This document shows, piece after piece, positions 51,950 through 61,406 of a stretch of 64,000 nt of DNA. The DNA comes from Caballeronia arvi (GTDB lineage: Bacteria > Pseudomonadota > Gammaproteobacteria > Burkholderiales > Burkholderiaceae). Within the stretch, counting starts at the first letter, position 1, and the number at the start of each line of letters is the position of its first letter. The stretch lies in the NCBI RefSeq assembly GCF_001544695.2, contig NZ_FCOM02000017.1, forward strand, positions 62,001 through 126,000, given 5' to 3'. The notes under the pieces were generated by a model, which worked only from the letters and a program-made list of their open reading frames with translations, did no database searches and had not been told where the DNA came from. The position numbers and the translations under genes are program-made.

Positions 51950-51968
51950 CTATGCGAAAATTGCATAG
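51950..51968. promoter_or_regulatory. Predicted LysR box upstream of the aspartate operon
   Basis: A perfect dyad CTATGC-N7-GCATAG, with the T-N11-A form within it (T51953, A51965), followed by a further ATATGCA half site near 51971. It lies 14 bases past the LysR stop and 18 bases before the candidate -35 element. Confidence 0.6.
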
Positions 51969-51986
51969 CCATATGCAGCACTAGCA

Positions 51987-52014
51987 TTCACGTTTTTTCT
52001 GCCTTCCCTAAGAT
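51987..52014 (+). promoter_or_regulatory. Predicted promoter of the aspartate/asparagine operon
   Basis: TTCACG at 51987-51992, a 16-base spacer, TAAGAT at 52009-52014; each matches four of six consensus bases. The weak hexamers with a dyad just upstream fit an activator-dependent promoter. The leader to ATG 52126 is about 105 bases. Confidence 0.4.
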
Positions 52015-52125
52015 TCCGTCCTGACACAAGAAAGCGGCGCATCACGTTTCGTCGATGCGCCTGCCAATCCCGAGCGCACACCGGTCGCGACCGACCGTTC
52101 GTGCGCAATCCCAGGACGGAGACAC

Positions 52126-53421
52126 ATGAAAAATCGACTCACCCTCTATATTCTCGCGGGCATGGTGCTCGGCGTGGCGGTCGGCTACGTCTGCCATCGC
52201 TCGGCGGCGGACGCCGCGCACGCCAAGGAGATCGCCGGCTACTTTTCCATTCTCACGGATATCTTCCTGCGGCTCGTGAAGATGATCATCGCGCCGCTGG
52301 TCTTTGCCACGCTCGTGTCGGGACTTGCCGGCATGGAAGGCACGAGCGACGTGCGCAGAATCGGCTTGCGCTCGATCGCGTGGTTCGTGTGCGCGTCGCT
52401 GTTTTCGCTCGCGCTCGGCCTCGTGCTTGCGAACCTGCTGCAACCGGGCGCGGGTCTGCATATGACGCAGACGAGTTCCGACGTTGCCACCGGCCTCAAC
52501 ACCGCCGGTCTCAACTTCAAGGACTTCATCACGCACGCGTTTCCGACGAGCCTGCTCGATGCGATGGCGCGCAACGACATTCTTCAGATCCTTGTTTTCT
52601 CCGTGCTGTTCGGGATCGTGCTGAGCGTGATCAAGTCGGACCCGCGCGTCGCGCCGCTGATCGCGGGCGTGGAAGGCCTCGTGCCCGCGATGCTGAAGCT
52701 GACCGACTATGTGATGCGCCTCGCGCCCATCGGCGTGTTCGGCGCGCTCGCATCGGCGATCACGGTGCACGGACTCGATGTGCTCACGACTTACGGCAAG
52801 CTCGTCGCGAGCTTCTATGCCGGGCTCGCGCTCTTGTGGGCCGCGCTGATCCTCGCCGGTTACTTGTTTCTCGGCAAATCCGTCTGGGCCTTGCTCAAGA
52901 AGATTCGCGAACCCGCGATGCTCGCGTTTTCCACCGCCAGCAGCGAAGCGGCGTATCCGCGCCTGACCGAGAAGCTGGAGGAATTCGGCGTCGATAAAAA
53001 AGTGGTCGGCTTCACGCTGCCGCTCGGTTATGCGTTCAATCTCGACGGCTCGATGATGTATCAGGCGTTCGCGGCGATCTTCATCGCGCAGGCGTTCGGC
53101 ATCGACATGCCCATCGGCACGCAGATCGTGATGCTCCTCGTGCTCATGGTGAGCAGCAAGGGCATGGCGGGTGTCGCGCGCGGATCGGTGGTGGTGGTCG
53201 CGGCCGTCGCGCCGATGTTCCATCTGCCGCCATCGGGTGTCGTGCTGGTGCTGGCTATCGACCAGATTCTCGACATGGGGCGCACCGCGACCAACGTGAT
53301 CGGCAACAGCATCGCGACGGCGGCCATCGCGAAGTGGGAGAACAAGCGCGCGGCACGGCAGGAACATCGCGTCGCGATGAGCACGCCTTCGTTCGGCGAC
53401 CTGGAAGGCGAAACGAAATGA
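52126..53421 (+). CDS. Dicarboxylate/amino acid:cation symporter (DAACS family)
   Basis: 431 residues, the length of GltP/DctA carriers. Family blocks are present: FLRLVKMIIAPLVFATLVSG, the re-entrant-loop SSKGMAGVARGSVVVVAAVA, and the substrate/cation site AIDQILDMGRTATNVIGNSI with the Asp and Arg that bind dicarboxylates. Its role here is probably aspartate, glutamate or C4-dicarboxylate uptake for the enzymes encoded next. GGAG precedes ATG 52126; the stop overlaps the racemase ATG at 53418. Confidence 0.9.
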   Translation: MKNRLTLYILAGMVLGVAVGYVCHRSAADAAHAKEIAGYFSILTDIFLRLVKMIIAPLVFATLVSGLAGMEGTSDVRRIGLRSIAWFVCASLFSLALGLVLANLLQPGAGLHMTQTSSDVATGLNTAGLNFKDFITHAFPTSLLDAMARNDILQILVFSVLFGIVLSVIKSDPRVAPLIAGVEGLVPAMLKLTDYVMRLAPIGVFGALASAITVHGLDVLTTYGKLVASFYAGLALLWAALILAGYLFLGKSVWALLKKIREPAMLAFSTASSEAAYPRLTEKLEEFGVDKKVVGFTLPLGYAFNLDGSMMYQAFAAIFIAQAFGIDMPIGTQIVMLLVLMVSSKGMAGVARGSVVVVAAVAPMFHLPPSGVVLVLAIDQILDMGRTATNVIGNSIATAAIAKWENKRAARQEHRVAMSTPSFGDLEGETK

Positions 53422-54899
53422 GCGGCCAGCACGCCACCGACGTCACGCCCGCGCGCAAGTTCGGCGTGGTGGGCGGGCTCGGACCGCTCGCGAGCGCGGA
53501 CGTCTTCTTCAAGCTGATCAAGTCGACGCCCGCCACGCGCGACGCCGAGCACTTCGATGCGATCTTCGAACAGCATCCGTTTCGCAGCGCGGACGCGGAC
53601 AGCGAGACGCTGACGCAGCGCAAGCTGTACATCTTCGATCTGATCAGCAGCTTCGAGAAACGCGGCGTTACGACGGTCGTGCTGCCCTGCTTTCTGAGTC
53701 ACACGTTCATCGACGAACTGAAGGCCAATTCGCCCTTGCAGATCGTCGACATGATCGAAGCGGTGCGCAGCCATGTGCGCAGAAAATTTCCGTCCGTGCG
53801 GCGCGTGGGCGTGCTTGCATCGGCATACACGCGGCGCAAACAGTTGTTCGAAAAGTATTTCGCCGCGCCCGAGTTCGAAGTGATTCATCCGCGCGAGAGC
53901 AATGGCGTCGATCTCGTCACCGAAGCCATCTATGGCGCCGATGGTGTGAAGAGCGGCAACCTGCGTGGACGTCCGGTCGAGTTGCTGCGCGAGGCGTGCG
54001 AGGATCTCGTCGCGCAGGGCGCCAACCTGATCGTGCCGGGACTCACGGAGATCGCGCTCGTCGCCGATGAACTGGGCCCGATGCGCGTTCCGCTCGTCGA
54101 TTCGAATCTCGCTTACGCGCAATACGTGGTCTCCGGCCAGTACCGCTCGCCCGAGACGATCTTCAAGGTCGGCGTGGTGGGCGGCGTCGGGCCGGCGGCC
54201 ACCGTTGATTTCATCCACAAGATCGTGCGTGCGACGCCCGCGCGACGCGATCAGGACCATATCAAGCTGCTCGTCGAACAGAATCCGCAGATTCCGGACC
54301 GCACCGAGAACCTCGTCGGCGACGGCCCCGATCCGACCATTTCACTCTATGCGACCTGCAAGAAGCTGGAGACGGGCGGCGCGGATCTCATCGCGATTCC
54401 CTGCAACACGGCGCATGCGTTCGTCGAGCGCATTCAGCCGTATCTCGGCATACCCATCGTGAATATGCTGACGACGACGGTGCGCAATCTGCGCGAATCG
54501 TTTCCGTCGCTGCGCGATGTGGGCGTGCTCGCGACGTCCGGCACCATCGCAAGCGGCGTCTATGAGAAAGCGCTCGCATCGCAAGGCTTGCGGCAGGTCG
54601 TTCCCGGCCCCGCATTGCAGGCGCGCGTGATGGACGCCATCTACGGCGAACAAGGCGTGAAAGCCGGATTCACGACCGGCCAATGCCAGGACGATATCGC
54701 GGCGGCCATCGACGGGCTCATCGCCGAGGGCGTCGAAGTCGTCATTCTCGGCTGCACGGAACTGCCGCTCTTGCTGCGCGAAGCGCATGTCGTCGGCGCG
54801 AACGGCACGCGCGTGAGCATCGTCGATCCGACCGACGTGCTCGCGAAGCAATGCGTCGCGTATGCGATCTCGTCGCCACGCAAATCTGAATCTATCTAG
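53418..54899 (+). CDS. Tandem-domain aspartate/glutamate racemase-family protein
   Basis: 493 residues made of two Asp/Glu racemase domains. The C-terminal domain (from about 250) has both catalytic cysteines: Cys329 in AIPCNTAHAF and Cys446 in ILGCTELPLLL. The N-terminal domain keeps the first (Cys91 in VLPCFLSHTF) but has Leu209 in IVPGLTEIAL where GCTE is expected, so it is probably not a racemase by itself. It most likely interconverts D- and L-aspartate for the aspartase that follows, with the N-terminal domain structural or regulatory. ATG 53418 overlaps the DAACS stop. Amino-acid racemases of normal length have one domain. Confidence 0.85.
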   Translation: MSGQHATDVTPARKFGVVGGLGPLASADVFFKLIKSTPATRDAEHFDAIFEQHPFRSADADSETLTQRKLYIFDLISSFEKRGVTTVVLPCFLSHTFIDELKANSPLQIVDMIEAVRSHVRRKFPSVRRVGVLASAYTRRKQLFEKYFAAPEFEVIHPRESNGVDLVTEAIYGADGVKSGNLRGRPVELLREACEDLVAQGANLIVPGLTEIALVADELGPMRVPLVDSNLAYAQYVVSGQYRSPETIFKVGVVGGVGPAATVDFIHKIVRATPARRDQDHIKLLVEQNPQIPDRTENLVGDGPDPTISLYATCKKLETGGADLIAIPCNTAHAFVERIQPYLGIPIVNMLTTTVRNLRESFPSLRDVGVLATSGTIASGVYEKALASQGLRQVVPGPALQARVMDAIYGEQGVKAGFTTGQCQDDIAAAIDGLIAEGVEVVILGCTELPLLLREAHVVGANGTRVSIVDPTDVLAKQCVAYAISSPRKSESI

Positions 54900-54915
54900 A
54901 ACCTGAGAGACACCC

Positions 54916-56340
54916 ATGCTTGCACCCACCGAACGTATCGAACACGATCTTCTCGGCGATCTCGCCGTGCCCGCAACCGCTTATTACGGCGTGCATACGC
55001 TGCGCGCGCTCGATAACTTCCCGATCACCGGCATTCCCATTTCGGCGTATCCGAATCTCGTCAACGCGCTGGCGAGCGTGAAAGAAGCCGCGGCGCTCGC
55101 GAATCACAATCTCGGGTTGTTGAGCGAAGTGAAGATGCAGGCCATCGTGCAGGCATGCCGGCAAGTGCGCTCGGGCACCGCGCACGATCACTTCGTCGTC
55201 GATGTCATTCAGGGCGGCGCGGGCACGTCGACGAACATGAACGCGAACGAGGTCATCGCCAATCTCGCGCTCGAACATCTCGGACACGAGCGCGGCGATT
55301 ACGCGGTGCTGCATCCGAACGAAGACGTGAATCTCGGCCAGAGCACCAACGATGTTTATCCGACCGCGCTGAAGATCGCCACTTACGCGGGCATCATGCA
55401 GCTCGTCGACGCGATGGGCGTGCTGCGCGCGTCGTTCGAACGCAAGGCAGTGGAGTTCGGCAACGATCTGAAGATGGGCCGCACGCAGCTTCAGGACGCC
55501 GTGCCGATGACGCTCGGGCAGGAGTTCAGCACCTTCGCGGTGATGCTCGGCGAAGATGAAGAGCGGCTGAAGGAAGCGGCAAAGCTCATCTGCGAAATCA
55601 ATCTCGGCGCGACGGCGATCGGCACCGGCATCAACACGCATCCGGAATACGCGCAGCTTGCCTGCACGCACCTGAGCGACGTGACCGGCATCGCGCTCAC
55701 GACTTCGCCGAATCTGATCGAAGCGACGCAGGACGTCGGCGCCTTCGTGCAGTTGTCCGGCGTGCTGAAGCGCGTTGCGGTCAAGCTCTCGAAGACCTGC
55801 AACGATCTTCGGCTGCTGTCGAGCGGTCCGCGCGCGGGCCTCGGCGAAATCAATCTGCCGCCGGTGCAGGCGGGGTCGAGCATCATGCCGGGCAAGGTGA
55901 ATCCGGTGATTCCGGAAGTCGTCAATCAGATCGCGTTCGAAGTCATCGGCAACGATGTGACCGTGACCTTCGCCGCCGAAGCGGGCCAGCTTCAGCTCAA
56001 TGCGTTCGAGCCGATCATCGCGCATAGTCTCTTCAAAAGCGTCGCGCATCTGCGGGCGGGGTGCCTCACGCTCGCGTCGAAATGCGTCGATGGCATCACC
56101 GCGAATCGCGACCGGCTGCGCGCGATCGTCGAAAACTCGATCGGCATCGTGACCGCGCTCAATCCGTATATCGGCTATACGCACTCGACGGAAGTCGCGA
56201 AGGAAGCGCTCGCGTCCGGCAAGAGCGTGGCGCAGATCGTCATCGAAAAGGGATTGTTGAGTCAGACGCAACTCGACGAAATCCTTCAGCCCGCGATGCT
56301 CACGCAGCCGCGCAAAATTGCGTCCGCATCGGCGCTGTAA
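54916..56340 (+). CDS. aspA: Aspartate ammonia-lyase (aspartase)
   Basis: 474 residues. It opens RIEHDLLGDLAVPATAYYGV and carries the fumarase/aspartase signature GSSIMPGKVNP, plus QSTNDVYPTALKIA and the TNMNANEVIANLALE block that favours aspartase over fumarase. It deaminates L-aspartate to fumarate and ammonium. Seventeen bases separate it from the racemase gene; the asparaginase gene follows by 29 bases. The set gives a complete route from Asn or D/L-Asp to fumarate. Confidence 0.93.
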   Translation: MLAPTERIEHDLLGDLAVPATAYYGVHTLRALDNFPITGIPISAYPNLVNALASVKEAAALANHNLGLLSEVKMQAIVQACRQVRSGTAHDHFVVDVIQGGAGTSTNMNANEVIANLALEHLGHERGDYAVLHPNEDVNLGQSTNDVYPTALKIATYAGIMQLVDAMGVLRASFERKAVEFGNDLKMGRTQLQDAVPMTLGQEFSTFAVMLGEDEERLKEAAKLICEINLGATAIGTGINTHPEYAQLACTHLSDVTGIALTTSPNLIEATQDVGAFVQLSGVLKRVAVKLSKTCNDLRLLSSGPRAGLGEINLPPVQAGSSIMPGKVNPVIPEVVNQIAFEVIGNDVTVTFAAEAGQLQLNAFEPIIAHSLFKSVAHLRAGCLTLASKCVDGITANRDRLRAIVENSIGIVTALNPYIGYTHSTEVAKEALASGKSVAQIVIEKGLLSQTQLDEILQPAMLTQPRKIASASAL

Positions 56341-56369
56341 GGCGCTTTCATCATTGGAGGAGACAAGCA

Positions 56370-57470
56370 ATGAACATGTACACCGCAATCCTCGTCGCCG
56401 GGCTGGTTGCCAGCGCGAGCGCCTTTTCAGCCGATGCAACATCGCAGCCCGCGAGCCCGGCGAGCGCATCGGCGCCCGCCACGATGCCGCGCATTCTCGT
56501 GCTGGCGACGGGCGGCACGATCTCCGGCACGGCCGATCCGCGTTCGGCGATCGGCTACAACTCGGGCAACGTCAAAGGTCAGGAACTCGTGCGCGGCGTG
56601 CCGGGCATCGAGAAGCTGGCGAGCATCGACGCCGAGCAGATATCGAACGTCGGCTCGCAGGACATGAACGACAAGATCTGGTTCCAGCTCGCACGGCGCA
56701 TTCAGGAGGCGTTCGACAAGAACGAGGCGGACGGCATCGTCATCACGCATGGCACCGATACGATCGAAGAGACCGCGTTCTTCCTGCAGAACGTGCTGCG
56801 TTCGAACAAGCCGGTGGTGCTGGTCGGCTCGATGCGTCCCGGCGGCACGACGAGCGCCGACGGCCCGAACAATCTGTACGAAGCCGTCGAAGTCGCCGCG
56901 AGCGCGCAATCGCGCGGCCGGGGCGTGATGGTCGTGATGAACGATCAGATTCACGCGCCGCGCTGGATCACCAAGACGAACACGACGGCGGTGCAGGCGT
57001 TCGCTTCGCCGAATGCGGGCGTGGTCGGTTACGTCGATCCCGCGAGCGTGCGCTTCGTCGCACCGGTGCCGCAAGCGCCGCGCGAAGTGCTGAACCTGCC
57101 CGCGGACGGACCGTTGCCGCGCGTCGATATCGTGTATGCCCATGCCAATATGGATGGACGCCAGATCGATCACGCGATTGCCGATGGCGCGAAGGGCATC
57201 GTCATCGCGGGTGAAGGCGATGGCGATGCGTCGAAGGATGCGCTGGCCGCGCTGGATCGTGCGGTGAAGAAGGGCATCGTCGTCGTGCGTTCGACGCGCG
57301 TGGTCTCGGGCTTCGTGAACCGCAACGTCGAAGTGGACGACGACAAGCGCGGCTTTGTCGTATCGCTCGACCTGAACCCGCAGAAGGCGCGGCTGCTTAC
57401 GCAGTTGCTCGTCGCGAACGGCGTGACCGATGCGGCCAAGGTCCAGCAGGCATTCAGCGGGACCTGGTAA
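56370..57470 (+). CDS. ansB: Type II L-asparaginase, exported
   Basis: 366 residues. Signal peptide (MNMYTAILVAGLVASASAFS) and a Ser/Ala/Pro linker, then the two active-site signatures: VLATGGTISGTADP with the first catalytic Thr, and ITHGTDTIEETAFFL with the second. It hydrolyses asparagine (and possibly glutamine) to aspartate in the periplasm, supplying the DAACS carrier at 52126. GGAGGAG precedes ATG 56370. Stops convergently 10 bases from the PrpD-like gene. Confidence 0.92.
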   Translation: MNMYTAILVAGLVASASAFSADATSQPASPASASAPATMPRILVLATGGTISGTADPRSAIGYNSGNVKGQELVRGVPGIEKLASIDAEQISNVGSQDMNDKIWFQLARRIQEAFDKNEADGIVITHGTDTIEETAFFLQNVLRSNKPVVLVGSMRPGGTTSADGPNNLYEAVEVAASAQSRGRGVMVVMNDQIHAPRWITKTNTTAVQAFASPNAGVVGYVDPASVRFVAPVPQAPREVLNLPADGPLPRVDIVYAHANMDGRQIDHAIADGAKGIVIAGEGDGDASKDALAALDRAVKKGIVVVRSTRVVSGFVNRNVEVDDDKRGFVVSLDLNPQKARLLTQLLVANGVTDAAKVQQAFSGTW

Positions 57471-57480
57471 TACGATGCGC

Positions 57481-58971
57481 TCATCGCGGCAGCGCTGCTG
57501 TCGCGATGTCGCTCGCGCTGGCGAGCGCTTCGACATGCCAGCACTTGTCCATCAGCGCGCGCGTCTGATCCTGCGTGAGAATGCCGTCGGCGAGATCGGA
57601 GAACTTCGTTTCGAGCTGCGCATCGGTCATCGGCACTTCGGTGCTGCCGATCGCATGCTGAATGTATTTGTGCAGCTTGCGGCCGTCCTTCAGCGTGATG
57701 ATCATGTCGACCTGTTCCGGTTTGATCGACGGGTCGACGATCGCGTTCACCTTGCCGCGCAGTTCGACGGTCTTCGGATCGCGCACCTTGGCGTCGCTGA
57801 ACTGCTTCTCACCAGCGGCGCCGTCGATGATCGCGATGGCCACCGCATGATAGATGCTGAACTTGCCCTCCAGCCCGATCTGCGGCGTCGTCTTTCCCGT
57901 CAGTTCCAGCACGAGCGGATGCACGCGAAGATCGATGCGCTCGATCTGATCGGCGCTCAAGTGCTCCTGATTGCGCAACTGGATGGCGGCGTCGATCGAC
58001 GGATGAATCACGATCCCGCACGCGAACGGCTTATAAGTATTCAACGTCGATTCCCAGTGCGAGCCCAGGCCGTCCGTGATCTCGCGGTAATCCTGCTTCG
58101 TGCTGATCGTATTGGCCCAGCCGCGTTTCGCTTCGATCATGCCATCCGAGCTCGTGTAGTTCTGACCCGCGAGCAGCGCCGCAAAAATGCCGTTCGCGGC
58201 CGCGCGTCCCGGATTGAAGCTCTTGTTCATCGAGCCGAAGGACTCGCGTAAGCCCACGGGCTGCGATGCCGCCAGTCCCAGCGCCCATACCATCTGCTGC
58301 GCGGTGAGGCCCATCAGCTTGCCCGTCGCGGCAGCGGAGCCGAACACGCCGCATGTGCCGGTGATATGCCAGCCGACATCGTAATGATTCGGGTACACCG
58401 CATTGCCGATGCGCAGCTCCGTTTCGACGCCTAGCACGAGCGCGTTGAGGAAGTCCTTTCCCGTGACGGGCCGATATTGCGCATAAGCGAGAATCGCCGA
58501 CGCGACCGGCCCCGCCGGGTGAATGATGGTCTTCAGATGCGTGTCGTCGTAATCGAAGATATGGCTGCTCACGCCGTTGATGAACGCCGCGTTCATGATG
58601 TCGAAGCGCTCGGTGCGGCCGAGCAGATTGGCCTGCGGCGGGCCGGAGAACGGCGTGAGCGCGGCGACCGCGCGGCTCACGGTTTCATCGTGCGAGCCGC
58701 CGACCGCGACGCCGACCCAGTTCAACAGCGTCCGCACGCCTTCCTTGCGCACCGGCGCGGGCAAATCCTGATACCCGGTTTTGACGATGAAATCCGCCAG
58801 GATGCGCGTGACTTTCGGCGGCCGTGCATTCGCGCTACTGGCGGATGAGGCCGCGGGCGATGCGGCTTTGCCCGCGCTGGCCGTTTGTGCAAGCGCGGTC
58901 TTGCCCGCTGCGGACGCGAGAGCGCCCGCGGCGCTCGTCATCAGAAAACCGCGGCGATCGATGAAAGGCAT
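57481..58971 (-). CDS. MmgE/PrpD-family protein with twin-arginine signal peptide
   Basis: 496 residues. The N-terminus has Arg6-Arg7 in DRRGFLM, a hydrophobic AGALASAAG stretch and an ALAQ cleavage-like end, then a Ser/Ala-rich linker: a Tat signal. From about residue 50 it is a full MmgE/PrpD protein (MNAAFINGVSSHIFDYDDTH, GWHITGTCGVFGSAAATGKL). Known members (2-methylcitrate dehydratase, cis-aconitate decarboxylase) are cytoplasmic, so an exported member is unusual. ATG 58971 is chosen because it gives the Tat signal at the start; the frame to 59004 adds 11 residues. Substrate unknown, though aspartate-operon proximity hints at an organic acid. Confidence 0.85.
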   Translation of the reverse strand: MPFIDRRGFLMTSAAGALASAAGKTALAQTASAGKAASPAASSASSANARPPKVTRILADFIVKTGYQDLPAPVRKEGVRTLLNWVGVAVGGSHDETVSRAVAALTPFSGPPQANLLGRTERFDIMNAAFINGVSSHIFDYDDTHLKTIIHPAGPVASAILAYAQYRPVTGKDFLNALVLGVETELRIGNAVYPNHYDVGWHITGTCGVFGSAAATGKLMGLTAQQMVWALGLAASQPVGLRESFGSMNKSFNPGRAAANGIFAALLAGQNYTSSDGMIEAKRGWANTISTKQDYREITDGLGSHWESTLNTYKPFACGIVIHPSIDAAIQLRNQEHLSADQIERIDLRVHPLVLELTGKTTPQIGLEGKFSIYHAVAIAIIDGAAGEKQFSDAKVRDPKTVELRGKVNAIVDPSIKPEQVDMIITLKDGRKLHKYIQHAIGSTEVPMTDAQLETKFSDLADGILTQDQTRALMDKCWHVEALASASDIATAALPR

Positions 58972-59125
58972 GGGTGTGTCTCCTGAAAAGTCATCGATGA
59001 GCAAACGTCATTCCCCATAACAATAGCGGCGCCGGATGTCCACCCTCAAGTTTTCTTCTTCGCTGCCGTTAGGTCGCAAGTGCGCCTATTGGCGTTTCTC
59101 TATCAGCCACGACAAAAGAACCAGC

Positions 59126-59884
59126 ATGAAACTCGTCATAGCCCTATGCGCATCCACGATCATTGCAGCCGGATGCGGCGGCGGAGGGGATTCTAATAAC
59201 ACGAACAGCGCGAACAATACGCCCGCCGCGCCGGCGCCGAACGCCGCGCAAGGCCTCTATTCGGGAAGCGATGCGAACAATAACGTGGTGGGCGGCGTCG
59301 TGCTCGATTCCGGCGCTTTCTACTTCGTGTACGCGAACACGGATGCCAGCGCGCTGGGCCTGGTACAAGGCACGGCTTCCGCGTCTCACGGGACGTTCCA
59401 GGCGGACAACGCGCGCACGTTCGACATCGTCGGGAAAGCCGCGATCGATACGCCCGTTCTTGCCGGTTATAACGAGCGGAACAGTCTCGTCGGCGTGACC
59501 TACACGAGCGCGGCAAAGCAGAGCAGCATCAAGGTGAACCTGGTTTACGACGCCGCATATGAGCGCCCCGTCTCGCTGAGCTCCGTCGCGGGCAGCTATT
59601 CGGGCGCGGCAGGGTCGACGAAAGGCGGCGAGGCGACAACGTTCACCATCGGTCAGGACGGCTCGATCCAGGGCTCGGGCGTGAGCGGCTGCACGTTCAG
59701 CGGAACGACGACGCCGCACGGGGACAAGAATTTTCTCGACGCCACGGTGAAGTTCGGCCCCGCGCCTTGCCTTTATCCGGGCATGACACTCACAGGCGTC
59801 GTGTTCTTCACCAGCAACGAGGTTCTTGCGGGACTGACGCTGCCCGATCGCTCGGATGCCTTCGTCGTCGCCGGAACGAAGTAA
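59126..59884 (+). CDS. Hypothetical lipoprotein
   Basis: 252 residues. A lipoprotein signal (MKLVIALCASTIIAAGC, lipobox AAGC with Cys17) is followed by a Gly/Asn/Pro-rich linker and a beta-rich body with repeated GxYSG/GxYxG-like turns (AQGLYSGSDANN, VAGSYSGAAGST), a cysteine pair (GCTFSGTT ... APCLYPG) and a terminal GTK. It looks like a secreted beta-barrel-like lipoprotein of the type common in Burkholderia, of unknown function. ATG 59126 is chosen over the frame from 59036 because it begins the signal peptide. Confidence 0.78.
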   Translation: MKLVIALCASTIIAAGCGGGGDSNNTNSANNTPAAPAPNAAQGLYSGSDANNNVVGGVVLDSGAFYFVYANTDASALGLVQGTASASHGTFQADNARTFDIVGKAAIDTPVLAGYNERNSLVGVTYTSAAKQSSIKVNLVYDAAYERPVSLSSVAGSYSGAAGSTKGGEATTFTIGQDGSIQGSGVSGCTFSGTTTPHGDKNFLDATVKFGPAPCLYPGMTLTGVVFFTSNEVLAGLTLPDRSDAFVVAGTK

Positions 59885-60149
59885 CGCGGGCACGGCCGCG
59901 CGTTCGCGCGCGTCCATCCGAACTAATCCCTAGAGCGCGCGCAAAGCCTTGCCGCGTGACCTGCAAACATGCGCCGCGCCTTATCCGAGGCGGGCGCTCA
60001 CGCGTGCCGCGCCATTGTTTGCATATCGCGAATGACGCATTCGCCGCGCCTGCCGTTCTTTTCGATCCGCGCCTGAGTCACTCTGCATGCCGTCGGTACT
60101 GCCGTGCTGTCGTGCATGGTGGCCGCCGATTCTGACTCAGGAGACGAAG

Positions 60150-61403
60150 ATGAAATCGAACCGGTGGGATACGTCCTACGAATGGAAAGAGGTCACGCTG
60201 CTTGCGCTTGGATTCGGCCTGGTGGGCCTCGACCGGTGGCTGATCGCGCCGCTGTTTCCATCGATCATGAAGGACCTGCATCTGACCGCGCAGGATGTCG
60301 GCAACTGCATCGGCATACTGGGTCTGTCGTGGGGCGTCTTCGCCGCGCTGATGGGCGGTATCTCCGACAGAATCGGGCGGCGCAAGGTGCTGATTCCCGC
60401 GATCATCGCGTTTTCGTTGCTGTCGGGATTCTCGGGTGTCGCGGGCGGCCTCGCGAGCCTGCTCGCCGTGCGTGCGTTGATGGGCGTCGCCGAAGGATCA
60501 TTCTGTCCGACGAGTTTCGCCGCCACCGCCGACGCTTCCCATCCGAAGCGGCGCGGCTTCAATCTCGGGCTTCAGCAAAGCGGCTTCGCGCTGTTCGGAC
60601 TCGCTCTTTCGCCGATCATCGCGACGCAACTGCTCGGCGTCGTGTCGTGGCGCTGGGTCTTCGCGCTCGTGTCCATTCCCGGACTGATTCTGGGACTCGC
60701 GATGTACTTCGTGATTCGCGAGCCGAAGGCGATGGCCGAACCGGCGGTTGCACGCCCCACGCCGGGCAACTGGCGCGATGTGCTGAAGAGCCGCAACATT
60801 CCCGTCGCGATGGTCGCGCTCTTCTGCGCGATGACGGGCGTCTTCGTGCTCGGCGCGATGCTGCCGCTCTACCTCACCGACTATCTTTCGCTGGATACGC
60901 AGCGCATGGGCATCGTCGTATCAGCGATCGGCTTCGGCGGCTTCGTCGGGCAATTCGGTCTGCCGGGGCTCTCCGATATCGTCGGCCGGCGGCTCGCGAG
61001 CATCGCCGGTTTCGCGGGCACGGCGGTCATGCTGTACGTGTTTCGCGGCGTCGGCGCGCAGCCGCTGATTCTGTTCATCGTGCTGTTCGTCGCATCGTTC
61101 TTCACGCTCGGCCTCGTTGCGCTGCTCTCGGGACCGGTCGCGACGGAGGCCGCGCCCGTCGGTATGGTATCGACGGCAATCGGCATCGTGGTGGGCGCAG
61201 GCGAGATCTTCGGCGGCGGCGTGGCGCCCGCGCTTGCTGGCTTCGTCGCAACGAAGTTCGGAATCCAGAATATCATGTGGCTGCCGATCTTCGCGGTGCT
61301 GCTCGGCATCGGCGTCAGCCTGTTTCTCGAAGAGACCGCGCCTGCCAAGTTGCGAAGGAAAGCGCAGGCAATGGCATTGACGGGCGGCGCGCAACCCGAG
61401 TGA
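60150..61403 (+). CDS. MFS transporter
   Basis: 417 residues of a 12-segment facilitator. Motif A is GGISDRIGRRKVLIPAIIAF between segments 2 and 3, and the GLDRWLIAPLFPSIMKDLHL opening resembles sugar-acid/aromatic-acid carriers. GGAGA precedes ATG 60150; the longer frame from 60087 is doubtful. The preceding gap (59885-60149, 265 bases) holds no feature I can name. Probably moves the amide or acid handled by the genes at 62447-64000. Confidence 0.87.
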   Translation: MKSNRWDTSYEWKEVTLLALGFGLVGLDRWLIAPLFPSIMKDLHLTAQDVGNCIGILGLSWGVFAALMGGISDRIGRRKVLIPAIIAFSLLSGFSGVAGGLASLLAVRALMGVAEGSFCPTSFAATADASHPKRRGFNLGLQQSGFALFGLALSPIIATQLLGVVSWRWVFALVSIPGLILGLAMYFVIREPKAMAEPAVARPTPGNWRDVLKSRNIPVAMVALFCAMTGVFVLGAMLPLYLTDYLSLDTQRMGIVVSAIGFGGFVGQFGLPGLSDIVGRRLASIAGFAGTAVMLYVFRGVGAQPLILFIVLFVASFFTLGLVALLSGPVATEAAPVGMVSTAIGIVVGAGEIFGGGVAPALAGFVATKFGIQNIMWLPIFAVLLGIGVSLFLEETAPAKLRRKAQAMALTGGAQPE

Positions 61404-61406
61404 ACA

